DNA of 64,000 nucleotides from Pyrenophora tritici-repentis (lineage: Eukaryota > Ascomycota > Dothideomycetes > Pleosporales > Pleosporaceae), in the NCBI RefSeq assembly GCF_003171515.1, contig NC_089398.1, forward strand, positions 992,001 through 1,056,000. The letters are read 5' to 3'. The notes under the pieces were generated by a model, which saw only the letters and a program-made list of their open reading frames with translations, had not been told where the DNA came from and made no database searches. The position numbers and the translations under genes were made by a program. Each line of letters begins with the position of its first letter. Within the stretch, counting starts at the first letter, position 1. Positions 45,920 through 57,082 of this stretch are shown here, piece after piece.

Positions 45920-47905
45920 ATGAAGACTACCTACACTATTCTCCTCATGGGCCTCGCTGCCCAACAGGCAACTGCCACCTGGGACTTCTTCGGCAACTTT
46001 CCTACTCCCAAATACAGTGAGAATGAGTGCAGCGACAAGCAGAAGGGCGGATTTGACTGGTCAGACCTTCTTGACGGCGCCTCCGTAGGCGTCTACGGAG
46101 ACTTTGACTTCTCTGGCGGATGGACGTGCGCCAACTCCTTCGGCAAGCGCGATGCCTTGAGCAAGAGGACGTTTGGAAACAAGTGCATCAAGAACTCGGT
46201 CGCAAAGGAAAAGCCCGCCTCGTTCGGCTGCAACAAGCGCGGCTTCTCGATTACTCACATGGACATTTCAGCTGAGTTCGATGTCGAGCTTGAGCTACAC
46301 TATACTATGGAGGATGGATCTAAATGCAAGCAGCTTGGCAGCTGCTCAGCCGGCGGTTCAACACTTCAGAACACGCAGTGCGGTGGCGCCAAGTCTGTGG
46401 ACGTTTACCTTGGATCTCACTACAAGGGCGACAAGGACTCGTGCGAGATTGGCTTCCATAACATTGGCTTCGACTGCACGCCCGAGATCCCTTATACTAC
46501 ACCAGCACTTCCCCAGGTTCCTGCCACTTACACTCCTGTCAAGGCTTCCTCTTCCGTTGTCAAGTCTGTCGCCACTCCTCCCGCCAGCTCCAAGGTAGTT
46601 GCCACACCCACTGGTGGCTACCCTTCGTCTACGCCTGAGGCCAAGACGTCGGCTTACAAGACCACCGAGACGCCTTCCAAGTCGGTCCCTGTATCTTCAC
46701 CTGCTCCTTTCGGCAACAGCTCTGCGCCCGCATACACTCCTCAGGTTCCTGCCTCTGTAGTGGTCAGCAGCAGCAGCAGCATCGTCACTCCTAAGCCCGA
46801 GTCTTCCACTGTTGCCACATACCCTGCTAAGAGCTCCACTCCTGCTTCCAAGCCCGTTGCTTTGAGCTCTGCTGCTGCCGGATGCGGATACGGAGAGTCT
46901 TGCGGCGAGTCCTCGGTTGCTTCATCCAGCACAATGACACCTGAGGCTGCCACCAGCTCTGCTGCTCCCAAGCCTTCCAGCCCTAGCTACCCTAGCTATC
47001 CTACCACGCCCAGCCCCCCTGTGAACCTCACCGATGTCGTTCCCAAGTGCATGAACTCTTGGCTCCAGATTTCTGCCTCTGGATGCAAGGACAACACCGA
47101 CTCCAACTGCTACTGTGTCAAGCCCGAGTTCACCAAGAACGTCATCGACTGCATTACTGCCCGCTGCGGAAACGACGATGACACCAGCAAGGCCCTCCAG
47201 TACTTCATTGGTATCTGCGCCGACCACGTCCCCAAGAACCCCCAGATCATTGGAGACTGCCCTTCGTACATTCCCTTGAACCCCACTCCTGCTGCTCCTC
47301 CTGCTCCTGCTGCCCCCAAGAGCAGCTCGGTTGCCCCTAGTGGAGCTGCTTCTCCTCCTGCGGCTCCCAAGAGCAGCTCGGTTGCGCCTTCCGCTGCTGC
47401 GCCTTCCCCTTCTGCTCCTGTTGCTGCCTCCAGCCCATCCGGTCCTGGCTACCCCGTCGAGACTCCCTCTGTACCTGCTGCTGGTCAGACTCCTGCCATG
47501 ACTCCTCCCGCCGCTGCCGCACCTCCTCCTGCTGAGTCGACTCCTTGCACTACCATCACCTATGGCACCACCACTCTCACCGTTCCCCAGGTTCACTTTA
47601 CCACCCCGATGGCCTCTGGCAATGCGCCCAACCCAACTGCACCCGTCGCTCTTGTTCCTGGTAACGCCCCTGCTGCCACCACCAGTGCTGCATCTGGTTC
47701 TGGATCCGGTGCCGGTACCGGTGCCGGTGCTCCTGCTCCTCCGTACCCTACCGCTACCACTATGGGAACTGCGGGTGTTCTTCCCACCGGCACTGGAGCC
47801 CTCCGTCCTTCGTCGCCAGCTCAGTTCACTGGCGCGGCCTCGGCTTTCACCATTGTGCCCAAGAGTGCTCTCTTTGGCGCCGTTCTTGCTTTTTTGGCTC
47901 TTTAG
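45920..47905 (+). CDS. GPI-anchored CFEM-domain cell-surface protein
   Basis: Single-exon, 661 aa. The signal peptide is MKTTYTILLMGLAAQQATA. Residues 20-185 form a Cys-containing region of unknown type (GGFDWSDLLDGASVGVYGD). Ser/Thr/Pro/Ala-rich linkers typical of heavily O-glycosylated walls follow. A CFEM domain lies at about 375-445, with eight cysteines visible starting CMNSW and including NCYC and ITARCG. A second Ala/Pro/Ser linker follows, then a C-terminal hydrophobic tail (SALFGAVLAFLAL) preceded by small residues, a GPI-attachment pattern. CFEM proteins act in haem/iron capture, adhesion or host interaction. The role here is not deducible. Strong internal repetition (Pro-Lys-Ser-Ser-Ser-Val-Ala-Pro occurs twice) could confuse short-read assembly. 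Confidence 0.92.
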   Translation: MKTTYTILLMGLAAQQATATWDFFGNFPTPKYSENECSDKQKGGFDWSDLLDGASVGVYGDFDFSGGWTCANSFGKRDALSKRTFGNKCIKNSVAKEKPASFGCNKRGFSITHMDISAEFDVELELHYTMEDGSKCKQLGSCSAGGSTLQNTQCGGAKSVDVYLGSHYKGDKDSCEIGFHNIGFDCTPEIPYTTPALPQVPATYTPVKASSSVVKSVATPPASSKVVATPTGGYPSSTPEAKTSAYKTTETPSKSVPVSSPAPFGNSSAPAYTPQVPASVVVSSSSSIVTPKPESSTVATYPAKSSTPASKPVALSSAAAGCGYGESCGESSVASSSTMTPEAATSSAAPKPSSPSYPSYPTTPSPPVNLTDVVPKCMNSWLQISASGCKDNTDSNCYCVKPEFTKNVIDCITARCGNDDDTSKALQYFIGICADHVPKNPQIIGDCPSYIPLNPTPAAPPAPAAPKSSSVAPSGAASPPAAPKSSSVAPSAAAPSPSAPVAASSPSGPGYPVETPSVPAAGQTPAMTPPAAAAPPPAESTPCTTITYGTTTLTVPQVHFTTPMASGNAPNPTAPVALVPGNAPAATTSAASGSGSGAGTGAGAPAPPYPTATTMGTAGVLPTGTGALRPSSPAQFTGAASAFTIVPKSALFGAVLAFLAL

Positions 47906-48364
47906 ATGTTGGATCCTTGTAATAGGGGATAGCACTTCTTTTCTTCTGTAAATGATGAGATATCTGGCTCCGGGTGGGATGAAAAACATAGAACATCTGG
48001 GAGCATACACGTAGTACAGCTTTCTGGAACTGTACACAGTAATGACAATGTATAAATTCAAACTGCAAAACTTCACCTCCAACTCCCAATCTGTCTTGTG
48101 ATGTGTGATCAGACGCCAAGATGCCCGGGGCAATTCAAAGGCCGCTCAGCTGCGGATATGGACTCGCATGTGAATGGATTTGGGTGGAGATGCGGCGTGC
48201 GGCCCCGAAGAACTGAGCCGAGGTCCGTCATGGGGACATGGCAAGCCAGGGATCGCCATGATGCACTAGCTTTCCCCAGATGCCGTTTGATTACGGTACC
48301 GCACAAGATCCCTTTCCTTCCCCTCAAGCCATGGTCCGGATATTCACAATACCAGACGTCCAGC
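47906..48364. other. Intergenic between CFEM and TMEM135-like genes
   Basis: A 459-bp spacer with no recognised gene. The second part, about 48290-48364, is probably the leader of the downstream gene. Confidence 0.45.
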
Positions 48365-50013
48365 ATGTCGTCGGCCAGCGCTCCGCCGCCCGCATCACCG
48401 TCAGGTAAACCGATCGACCCTATATTGCGCAATGCGCTCCGCTACACCATCTCGGCAAAGGAGTATCAACTCCTCCACCAGTACCTCCTTTCGCGTGCGC
48501 CTGTTGTCAAGAAACGAAGCATACATCCAAAGCGATATGATGCGATTGCCAAGGGGCCTGATGACTATAATGTAGCCGCTTTCCGCGCTGCGTTGCGCTT
48601 GGGTGTGGTGACTTTGACCGGACTGAAGGCGTGGGAGCTCATTCAGACAAAGCTGTTATCACGGGCGCCAGCGAAGAAGTAGGAAGAACGTATCCAAGAA
48701 GATGAAAATTCGGAGTTAACAATGGGGTAGATCTGCCACGCGGACGTCTCTCTGGAAATCGCCCAATGTGCGTCTCAGCAGCTCTCTCGCCCTCATCCTC
48801 CTCTTCCACCGGCTCCTCCGCCGCGTCTTCGTACGCATCCGCGAGAGCCTCCTCAGCAACGAAGCGCGCTCATTCCGGCGGCGGAACCCCCGTATATCTC
48901 GTTCTCTAACCTCACGGCTCGCACCAGCCATTGGCTCCAGTCTGGCAGGCTTCTTCCTCGCCGTATACCCCGGCGACCAGCTACGTGTCACAATAGCCAT
49001 CTACATCATGACGCGGGCCCTTGAGTTCCTCTACAACTACCTGGAAGAACTAGGCTATTTCAAAAACAGCCCAAATTGGTTTGGGTCCTGGCTCATCATG
49101 CCCGTAGCATGCGGCCAGCTCCTCCACGCCTTCGTCTTCGACCGCGACTGCTTCCCCGCTGGCTTCGGCGACCACTTGATGAGAAACTCACCCGAATATG
49201 TGCAGAAGCGACCGAAAGGCTACCCCGCACACCTCCCCTGGCCAGGTACTTTGGATATCGTCGATAACCTAGCTGAAATCTCGCGACAGCGTTGGCCCCC
49301 TTTTGTCTCACCGATCCTTTTCCCCGCCGCTGAGACCCTCCCCAAGAGCCTCAGCGCCATCGCTCCCATCACCTCGCCCGCCCATCCAGCCATAAAGTCG
49401 CTTTCCTGCGCACTACTACACCCCCAGGACCCATCTTGCCTACGCACATATATCCAATACTGGATCCAAGCCTTCCCGCGCATCGCCCGTTTCTTCACTG
49501 TAATCCTCTCAGTAATGAGTATCGCAAAATACAAAAACTTCGTTAACGCCCCAATCACTTCAATGCGTAATCTCGCTAAAACTATCTTGCGCATGACCAT
49601 CTTTCTCTCGGGCGCAATAGGCACGAGCTGGGGTTCCATCTGCTTGATGCAAAATCTCCTTCCTCGCTCCCTCCTCGCGACCCACCGATGGTTCCTCGGC
49701 GGGTTTGTAGGTGGCCTGTGGGGGGTTTCTGGCGAGGAGTGCTGGCAGGGGAAATTACTTGTACATGGCGCGGCTGAGCATTGATTCGGCGTGGAAGGTG
49801 GGTGTGAAGCGGAGGTGGTGGAAGGCTATCAAGAATGGTGATGTGTGTCTTTTTGTGGTTAGTTTGGCCGTCGTGAATGCGCTTTATGAAGTTAGTCCCC
49901 GCTCGGTGAATAGTGGAGTTGCGAGAAAGGGACTGGGTGTGCTGAGAGGTGAGGGGTGGGTAGATAGGGCGGTTGTAGTGAGAGAGGAGGAGCGAGAAGA
50001 GAAGGAGGAATGA
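48365..50013 (+). pseudogene. TMEM135-like integral membrane protein, frameshifted
   Basis: Fungal homologue of TMEM135-type membrane proteins, linked in animals to peroxisomes and mitochondria. Exon 1 (48365-48678) starts MSSASAPPPASP; a 52-bp intron (48679-48730) leads to exon 2. Family features include NALRYTISAKEYQLLHQYL, LTSRLAPAIGSSLAGFFLAVYPGDQLR, TRALEFLYNY and VACGQLLHAFVFDRDCFP. At the G6 run 49720-49725 the good frame (FLGGFVGGLWG) passes into the +1 frame, which continues with FLARSAGRGNYLYMARLS to a stop at 50013. Removing one G would give one continuous protein of about 525 aa. The break may be a sequencing error in a homopolymer or a real mutation. If real, the C-terminal about 95 residues are lost and a 19-residue alien tail is added. 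Confidence 0.8.
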
Positions 50014-50415
50014 TCTAATGAGATTTTATTTTGATGACACGTGGTTTTGGGTTGCTTGGATATGTGCGTATGATGGATAATGATGACGTGAATGTAGCAG
50101 TGCTGGATACCGCGTGATTAAGAAACAAAAGATTTATTCAAAACTTGCTTGCTAAATACTACGGCTACGACTACGACTACGACTATAAACTCGCTCTCAT
50201 TGGTATATAGAACCCGCCGAGTGGGGTATATCAGGCCTTGCACAGCCCGCGAAAGAACACAAATTCCAAAAAAAAAAGAACCCACGACAATTCCCAATTT
50301 CTCTCTTCCATTACCTGACCAAGATCCTCACTGCCATTACCTTGACCCATCTCATACCCACACTCAATCATCATCATCATGATCACACACACTCTTCCCT
50401 CTCACAAAAATACCC
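50014..50415. other. Intergenic between convergent genes
   Basis: A 402-bp spacer between the convergent 3' ends of the TMEM135-like gene and SFH5. It contains an A-rich run near 50270 and a hexamer microsatellite. No gene seen. Confidence 0.5.
50158..50184. repeat. TACGAC-type microsatellite
   Basis: Imperfect tandem CTACGA/TACGAC units (about four copies) between convergent gene ends. Confidence 0.75.
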
Positions 50416-51836
50416 TCACTCCATCTTCATGCCCTCGGCACAAACTGCCAACTCCTCCTTCTCACCCCCATAGCTCTTGGGCACACCCTTGCCCAACTCA
50501 CCCGCAAGCGCACCCCCATTACTCAGCACTACGAACTTCTTACTCGTCTCCTTAGCCACCACCAGCTTAACTGCCTGGAACACCCATCCCATAACTGCCG
50601 GGACGTTGACGAAGAACTTGCGCGACAGCGTCTCTGGGTAGTGCGCACCGAGTATCTCAATTGTCTTGTTGGTGGCTGTCTTGACGAGGGGGTCGCGGCG
50701 CAGGAAGGAGACTTGGAGGTAGTCATGGACTTGGAAGCCTTGGTAGGGGTCTGGGCCTTGGCCGTAGTCGGGGATAGGGGTTGTGGCCGAGGAGAGACGG
50801 AGGGCTTGGATGGATTTCTCCATGAGGCCGACACGCCAACGTAGGAAGCTGTTGAGAAGTGTTGTTAGCACAGAATTCCTTCTTGTTTGTGTGTATGAAA
50901 GTAGGCAATCTGGGATACGTACAGACCCAAATCCCCAAATGTGGCCTTGTTATCCTTGACAGCGCCGTAGATGTTGAATGTAGCAATGTCCTTTGCATTG
51001 GGACTCTCGGGTACGCCCTCGACTTCCAACACGTAGCCTAGCCCGTCGAACTTGGCCTTGTCGTATGTCTCGCTCGCGGCTTTGATGGGGTCGAACTCCT
51101 TCCGCCATTTCAGCGTCTTGAGGAGCTGTGTCTTTGCCTTTTCAAGGTCGTTCTGGTTGGCACGCAGAAACTTTTGGAGAATCAGCTTGGTGTGGAACTC
51201 GTTGTTCTTGCTGAGCTCGATGCCGTATACCTCATTGTGCGAGGCGGAGGCGACGAGCTCTTCGAAGGCGTCGTAGAATCGCGTGAGGGGGTGCTCGGGG
51301 CCTGTCTGGGGCCATATGGTTCCTGATGTGGGTGTTTCTGTGCTGGCTTCGGGGCTGGCTTCGGGCTTTTCCGAGGCCTCGACGTTGGCGTTGGCGTCGC
51401 TGGGTGTGGCTTCCGCTGTTGTTGTGACCGCTGCAGAGGCTGCTTGCTCTACAGTCTTCTCCTCCTCGATCTTTTGGTCTACGACTGGGACATCTGCCGG
51501 TGCTGCTTCCTCTGTCTTCTCCGCAGCTGGAGCTTCGCTCACAGCTGCAGGCGTTGCTTCTTGCGCGGGCTTGTCATCCTCTTTCTTCTCCGCAACTGGA
51601 ATATCGCTGGCCACGACAGGTGATTCCCCTTCTACAGTCTTGTCATCCTCCTTCTTCTCTGCAACCGAGAGATCAGCCACAGCTGCCGTTGTGGTCTCCA
51701 CTGCCGCGGATTCGTCTTTCTTCTCGGTAGTCTCGGCCGTGAGCTGAGGCTCGGGTTGCGTCTCTACGCTAGCGCCGACAGGTGCATTGACGGCCTCGAC
51801 GGGCGCTGTGTTTACTTCTTCCGGTTTCGCTGCCAT
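50416..51836 (-). CDS. SFH5: Sec14-like phosphatidylinositol transfer protein Sfh5
   Basis: Exchanges phosphatidylinositol between membranes at ER/plasma-membrane contacts; yeast Sfh5 also binds haem. Two exons (51836-50923, 50848-50416) give 448 aa. Residues 1-165 are low-complexity Ala/Glu/Thr/Val-rich, with an imperfectly repeated VAEKKEDDK unit. The Sec14 N-terminal helices (LILQKFLRANQNDLEKAK, LKWRKEFDP) start near 205. The CRAL-TRIO lipid domain includes IYGAVKDN, FLRWRVGLMEKSIQAL, the lipid-gate region ILGAHYPETLSRKFFVNVP and KETSKKFVVLSN. The splice joins DLGL to FLRWRVG. The N-terminal extension is longer than in yeast (294 aa in total), which is common in filamentous fungi. Confidence 0.94.
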
Positions 51837-53356
51837 TTTGTGTGATTTGTGTTGATTGTGAAGACGAAATGTGTCCTCGGTGTTATGTTTAGGGGGTTTT
51901 GTTGGAGTGGAGATTAGTCGGCCATTTCCGCACCCTCAGCACGCGTGTTCACGTGCCCGTCGCAAGTTAATTGCAGCCTATAATTAGAGTACAAGCATAC
52001 AGTAAATTCTAGACCGAGTACTACACTGCACAAATAAGCTTCCAATGTCTACATAGTGTATGCATATGTAACATGTCGTTTGCATCTCAACGGGAGATTG
52101 AAGGAAGAGTACAACCGCTTGATTACTCAAAATGCATTGGAGACTGCTCAAACTACCTCTATATATCTACTGCTCTTCAAACAACACTTGACAGCAAGCT
52201 TGTCCCACTCCACATCCTCTAAGTCCTAGGCATGCATGTCGTTCATAAACCGAAGGACTGCCATGCAGTAAGGTTTGAGATGCTGGGGTAACGACCGCGC
52301 TAAGAGTGTGATATTCTGGAAGCGGAAGTCAGCACAGGGCCTTTCAGGTAACTTTCCGCGAGATTCAATAAAAGGAAGCAGATCAGTCGAAAGATGAAAA
52401 GTCTCGAATGTTTTTTCAATCAGTGAGGCGGACCCCGTCTGAGTTAGCATGAATTGGTGTTCATCACATAGCATAGGCAAAAGAAAAGCGGTGAGTATGT
52501 ACCTTGTCAGATGAAGCTTGTAGCTTATAGACGCCGAGCGATCAGCAAGTGTTGTATTACCTGGCGCAATGTCAGCGGCATGTCACGCACATTAACGTTG
52601 CGAACCAATCTCGTATGTGGAAAGTATTCAGGTAATCGAACTAGTTTGATCCCCACGGAGTGGTCGGTATTTGATAATACATTTGTTGCTCATCATATGG
52701 GTGCTGGGAATACATAAGGGGTAGGGGCAATCTAACCTTTGAAACTCTACTCGAAGCTCCATGAAGCACCCTTGTACCGAAACCGTCGATCGCCATTTGC
52801 GATGGACCATGCCCAAAAATATATGATGCGCGGTATGGATGGGCTCCATGGAGCTACGAGGGTAGCGACAACGATGACGCGTGAGAATAGGCACTGCGAT
52901 AGCGATGAGCCATTATAGGCAACTAAGGAGCCTTGAAATCTTGTTAGCTGGAATTCGCGAAGAGCTTTCAGTAACAAATCGAGAAAGGTTTGCGAGTTCA
53001 GTATTCCCGTTTGGCTTGGGTGGTCGAATCACCATAGAATGTATGATAGGGGCGACACGAATGTTCATCATGACAACAGTGCAAAGGAAGGGGGGGGGTA
53101 GGAGTGACTTACCAAAAGGCTGCGTGGTGTTGAGTGAAGAGAAAGTCAGAGGTCCGACTTTTGTACGGGAACTTTTCGCAGCGGGGTTTTAGTTTTGCCG
53201 GGCGGGAAATGGCCCAAGCGTTTACCATAGCGTCCCTGCCCCCATCGACGCGCTCGATGTTTCCCAATCCCGCAACCACGCGCTTCCTCTGAACATCAAA
53301 GAAGTCAACGCCATACACTTCCACACCACTCGGGCTTGTAGCTGTTATCAACCACC
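51837..53356. other. Intergenic with one doubtful gene remnant
   Basis: A 1.5-kb spacer. Apart from the minus-strand remnant at 52226-52980 I see no gene. A G-rich tract (53091-53098) and AT-rich sequence around 51960-52160 are the only compositional features. Confidence 0.45.
52226..52980 (-). pseudogene. Possible decayed or misread gene, F-box-like
   Basis: Two coding-like blocks join across one clean 125-bp intron (52444-52568, GTAATA donor, GCTAACTCAG acceptor). The upstream block reads RLPEYFPHTRLVRNVNVRD, and the downstream block LIEKTFETFHLSTDLLPF ends NDMHA at 52226. Upstream of about 52670, protein-like text (GDRRFRYKGASWSFE) continues in another frame and hits stops. The composition recalls the short F-box-type proteins that are numerous in Pleosporales. 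I cannot complete a full gene, so either more introns are involved or it is decayed. Low confidence. Confidence 0.3.
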
Positions 53357-54282
53357 ATGGTCGCGCCAAACACCACAGCCCCCGCGTCATTTGAGAGTTT
53401 CGTCAAACAGACGCGCGAGAAGAAGAAGAACGAGGCGCTCGCACAGCAATTCCTAGGCGGTGGAAACCGGGGCCGAAAATCCAATGCATCTGGCACCGGT
53501 GCAGGCGGAAAGGCGCGCGTCGAGTCCGAAAAGCCGTCGCTGCTCAGTCGGATAAACGGTGGCGCTGGTGTCCAGAAGCGATCCTCGAGCGCAAAACCGG
53601 CTGACAGCAAGTGGCAGCACGACCTGCACAAGCTGAACAACCCCCGTGGCCCATCGAGTGCCAGACACAGCCTTCCCCGAACAGCGTCGTCGTCCCAAGT
53701 TGAGCGCAACAGCAGGACATACGAGAAATTTGCTCCTGTGCTCAGTCGCGGGGCGGCTGCCCGCAGCAACGATGCACCAGGCTTCAGCATCCGAGGTGTC
53801 GCCAACACCGGTCCGTGTACGGTCATTGCTAGTAACTTTGCACCTGGTACCACGGCCGCAGACGTTGAAGCCGTCATGAGCCCTATTGGCGGAGAGACGC
53901 TGGGGTGCAGGATCCTGTCTGCGAATCCCACGGTCATGGTAGAGCTCCAGTTTGTGAGTAGGGAGGGTGCTGAGAATGTTATTGCTACGTTCAACAACCA
54001 AAAGGTTAGTATATATGAGTGTTATGATATGACGAGTGAGACTAATGCAAACAATAGGCCGATGGTAGACTGCTCTACGTATACATGAAGGACGTCCCTG
54101 CGACCACGCACATGGCACAGTCCCGAGCACCTCCTGCCCGCCTGACGCAATCGGTTGACGACATGGATGTCGATGTGGATGGTGGTTCCCGCTCCGGCTT
54201 CGGTAACTTCCGAGAAGGACGATATGGCTTCAACGACGCAGCCCGCCGAGACCCGCCACGAGGTCCCCGCCGACGATACTAG
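53357..54282 (+). CDS. RNA-binding protein with one RRM
   Basis: Two exons (53357-54004, 54058-54282) give 290 aa. The N-terminal half is basic and low in complexity (TREKKKNEALAQQFL, many Ser/Arg/Gly). One RRM lies at about 150-225: CTVIASNFAPGTTAADVEAVMSP holds RNP2, VMVELQFVSREGAENV is the RNP1 region and VIATFNNQKADGRLLYVYM closes the fold. The 53-bp intron falls exactly inside the RRM (NNQK then ADGRLL). The C-terminus is Arg/Gly-rich and ends RRDPPRGPRRRY. The layout resembles ALY/REF-type mRNA-export adaptors (Mlo3/Yra1), but the RRM is divergent, so the exact role remains open. Confidence 0.85.
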
Positions 54283-54553
54283 GAGTTGAGACGGCCGCGT
54301 ATTTCATTTCACTTCACTGCTGCACGATACCCATTCACGAACTACGGCAATGAGCAGACATTCAGAGGTTAGAGTGGACTTTCACTCAACGAGGACGGTC
54401 TTGTAACTTTAGTGGCCAAACGAAGCATGGGAATATACAGGCTGGAGAGCTCATGAGCTTGCTGCGATCACATTTGATATCTAGAGCATACATAATCACG
54501 ATTACTGGCCAAGATCCACATCCGTTCTCTTGTAGCGTCACCAACACATTCGC

Positions 54554-56506
54554 TTACGTCGTCTTCCACCCCTCAATAGCAGCGTCAACCTCACTCCTGT
54601 ACCTCTGCTGTCCCTCACATTGCTCCAAGAAGACCTTGTACTTGGCATCCAACAGCTTCTTGACCGCCTTGTCAGCCAGTGGCTTGACTGTCTTACCTGG
54701 CTTGCTCAATCTATCCATAATGTCCCACAAGGGCTCGCTGTTGCCATCTTTGTCCGTACTCGCTGCTTTGGCGCCAAGCATAGCCGCGCCGTGCACAACA
54801 GCAGCGTGTACATATCGTGGGATCAGAACGGGCATGTCGCAGGCTGTTGCCATAAGCTGCATAAGCAGCCCATTCTGACACTGTGAACCAGACATGAAAA
54901 TGGAAGAAATGACGTGACCCGATTTGTTCATTGCCGAGACAATTTGGTGGGTTTGGAGCGCAATGAACTCCATGGTTGCATAGTAATATAGTGCCAAGCC
55001 ATCAAGACTCTTGTCAGAGCTCAATCCAATAACGGAGCCCTTCATGTTGGGGTCTGCTACAGGGGAGCGGTTGCCGAAGAGGTCGCCGTAGAAGAAGAAG
55101 TGACGACCGAGCCAGGCAATGTGTGGTGCGCTTTCCTTGTCGGCCATTTCGCGCAAATGTTCGTTTAGATAGTCGTAGATGTTGGTGTTGTACGTCTCAG
55201 CGACAGAGACAGCTTCATTAAAGGCCGGATGGGTCTCGATTACATGCTTGAGCAACTCGCCCGTGGCACTCTGCCCGCCCTCTGCCATCCAGTAGCCTGG
55301 CAGCAAAACGTCTCGGTATGGACCCCAGACGCCGTCGACAAATACAGGGTCGCGTGACATGGCGAGGTGGCAGGTCGATGTTCCTGCTACAGCAGCGAGT
55401 CGAGTGAAGGCTTGTGATACGTCGTTTTTGGGCTGGTCCATGTCGAGAGTGTCTCCATCGAGCTTGACTTTGGCGCCAACGGTACCAATCCAGCCAGCAT
55501 AGGCATCAATAACACCGCTACCGACAGCAATACCCGGCTGAAGGCCCATTTCCTGTGCAGCCTTCTCGCTTAGGGTTCCAACGAGCTCACCGGCAGTAAG
55601 GTAGCGTCCGTTCTGTGTCAACGTTAGCCGCAACCCAGGACGACCGTTTCGAGGGACAAACCACATTGTCGACACCTCCCATGCGCTTGAAGTTGTCCTC
55701 ACACAAATCTGCGAGACCAATCTCAGTCAGAAAGTCTTCCTGCCAGCCTTTGACACTTCCGTCGACGCCAACTGGCACGAAACCTTGCTTGCAAACTACA
55801 CTGCAGTAGCTCCGGCTCTCGCTTCCAGTAGCAAGATGTGTGAGAGCATCAGTCAGATCGTAGAACTTGCAGCGGTCGAACAGCTCTTTCGGCATGTTGT
55901 TCTTGAGCCATAGCACCTTTGGAATCTCCATTTCGATGGACATCTTGCCTCCGACGTATCGAAGGAGGTTGTGCTTCGTGGCATTAATCTTGTTTGTCTC
56001 TTCCACAGGACGGTGGTCAAGCCATAGTATGACATTACGGTCGTTACCGTCCTTGTTGTCGAAGTTCGGCCCAGTCACAGGGACGGGCTCATCTGTGTCG
56101 TCTCTAAAGACAGCGAGCGAGCAGGTAGCGTCGAAACCAATACCGCGAATGGTGCTTCCGTCGATGTTGTGCTGGTCCATGGCCCGACGGACGGAAGAAC
56201 AGATGCATCGCCAAATGTCTGTTGTGGATTGTTCCTGGGCTGGTTCAGTTTTCTGTTACGCACGGGTGTACCTTGAAACGGGCGCAGTACATAGTAGCCT
56301 GTCTGTGGTTGCCACAGACCAATGTTCTCTGATGCCAGTCCTACAATATCACCCTGGTCGTTCATAATACAGGCTCGTGCACTACCGGTACCAACGTCGA
56401 TGCCAATGTAGTGATCAACTTGAGGATGGAGCTCATTGCGAGGGTCTGTCGACAGTTGCCGCGACTGCTTGCGCTGGTTCTGCCTGAAAGGAATTGCGCC
56501 AGCCAT
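54554..56506 (-). CDS. FGGY-family carbohydrate kinase (ribulokinase-like)
   Basis: Phosphorylates a pentulose; the nearest characterised relative is yeast Ydr109c, a D-ribulokinase thought to be a metabolite-repair enzyme. Exons 56506-56291, 56234-55662 and 55612-54554 give 615 aa. N-terminal ATPase motif IGIDVGTGSARACI (phosphate-1), GIGFDATCSLAVF, and WLDHRPVEETNKIN are seen. The C-terminal ATPase half has GVIDAYAGWIGTVG, YWMAEGGQSATGELL and SGSQCQNGLLMQLMATAC. The first intron joins TGYY to EQSTTDIW, the second VDNV to NGRYL; both are phase 0. The length fits the family. Cytosolic location is expected because there is no targeting signal. Confidence 0.92.
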
Positions 56507-57082
56507 TGTGGATGAAATTCAAGAGTGACAGTGGTACGAAAGGTTGGAGGAGAGAAAGTGAAGTGAACACAGCAGAGACCCTGTAAATTCAGAAAATAAT
56601 GTTGAGCTACAACACAGCTCTCGATGCGAGATGAGCTCATACGAGGTCTGGAGAAGCCCTAGTATGGTGGGGGTGGGGCAATGGAGAGCTGATTGACCCA
56701 GACGTTCTGCAATCGGCTATCGAGTATCAGGGTCGTCGGCTTGAGCGCCGATCTACTCGCTGAAGGGACAGAAAATTGTGGGCATCGTGAGCCTCGGGTC
56801 CGCTTGTTCAGGCATGCCGGACACTGCTGCTGGCTGTCAAGGACGCCACGTAAAGCAGCTTCACTTAGTAATCGGGGCGACTTCGGAACACATGGAGAGT
56901 AAGGTATGTCAATTCGTCGCCACAGGTATGGGAGGAAGGGGAAGGCGGGGGAGCGTCGAGGCGAGGATCTGGTTTGAGTGAAGGTACTTCGGTGATACGA
57001 TTCCCCGCGGTGAGCTAGCCCAAGCTTCCGCCCCAGCATCACCGCGGATACATACCGCAACCAATTGCAGCCGTATTCCACA
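56507..57082. promoter_or_regulatory. Divergent promoter region of FGGY kinase and EMC10
   Basis: A 576-bp spacer between divergent start codons. It includes a pyrimidine-rich stretch near 57012-57055 ahead of EMC10. No gene recognised. Confidence 0.45.

Noticed and set aside
46922..48133. Long minus-strand frame of 403 residues over the CFEM gene
   Set aside because: A shadow of the repetitive Ala/Pro/Ser coding of the CFEM protein; its Arg/Gly/Ser composition is the expected complement.
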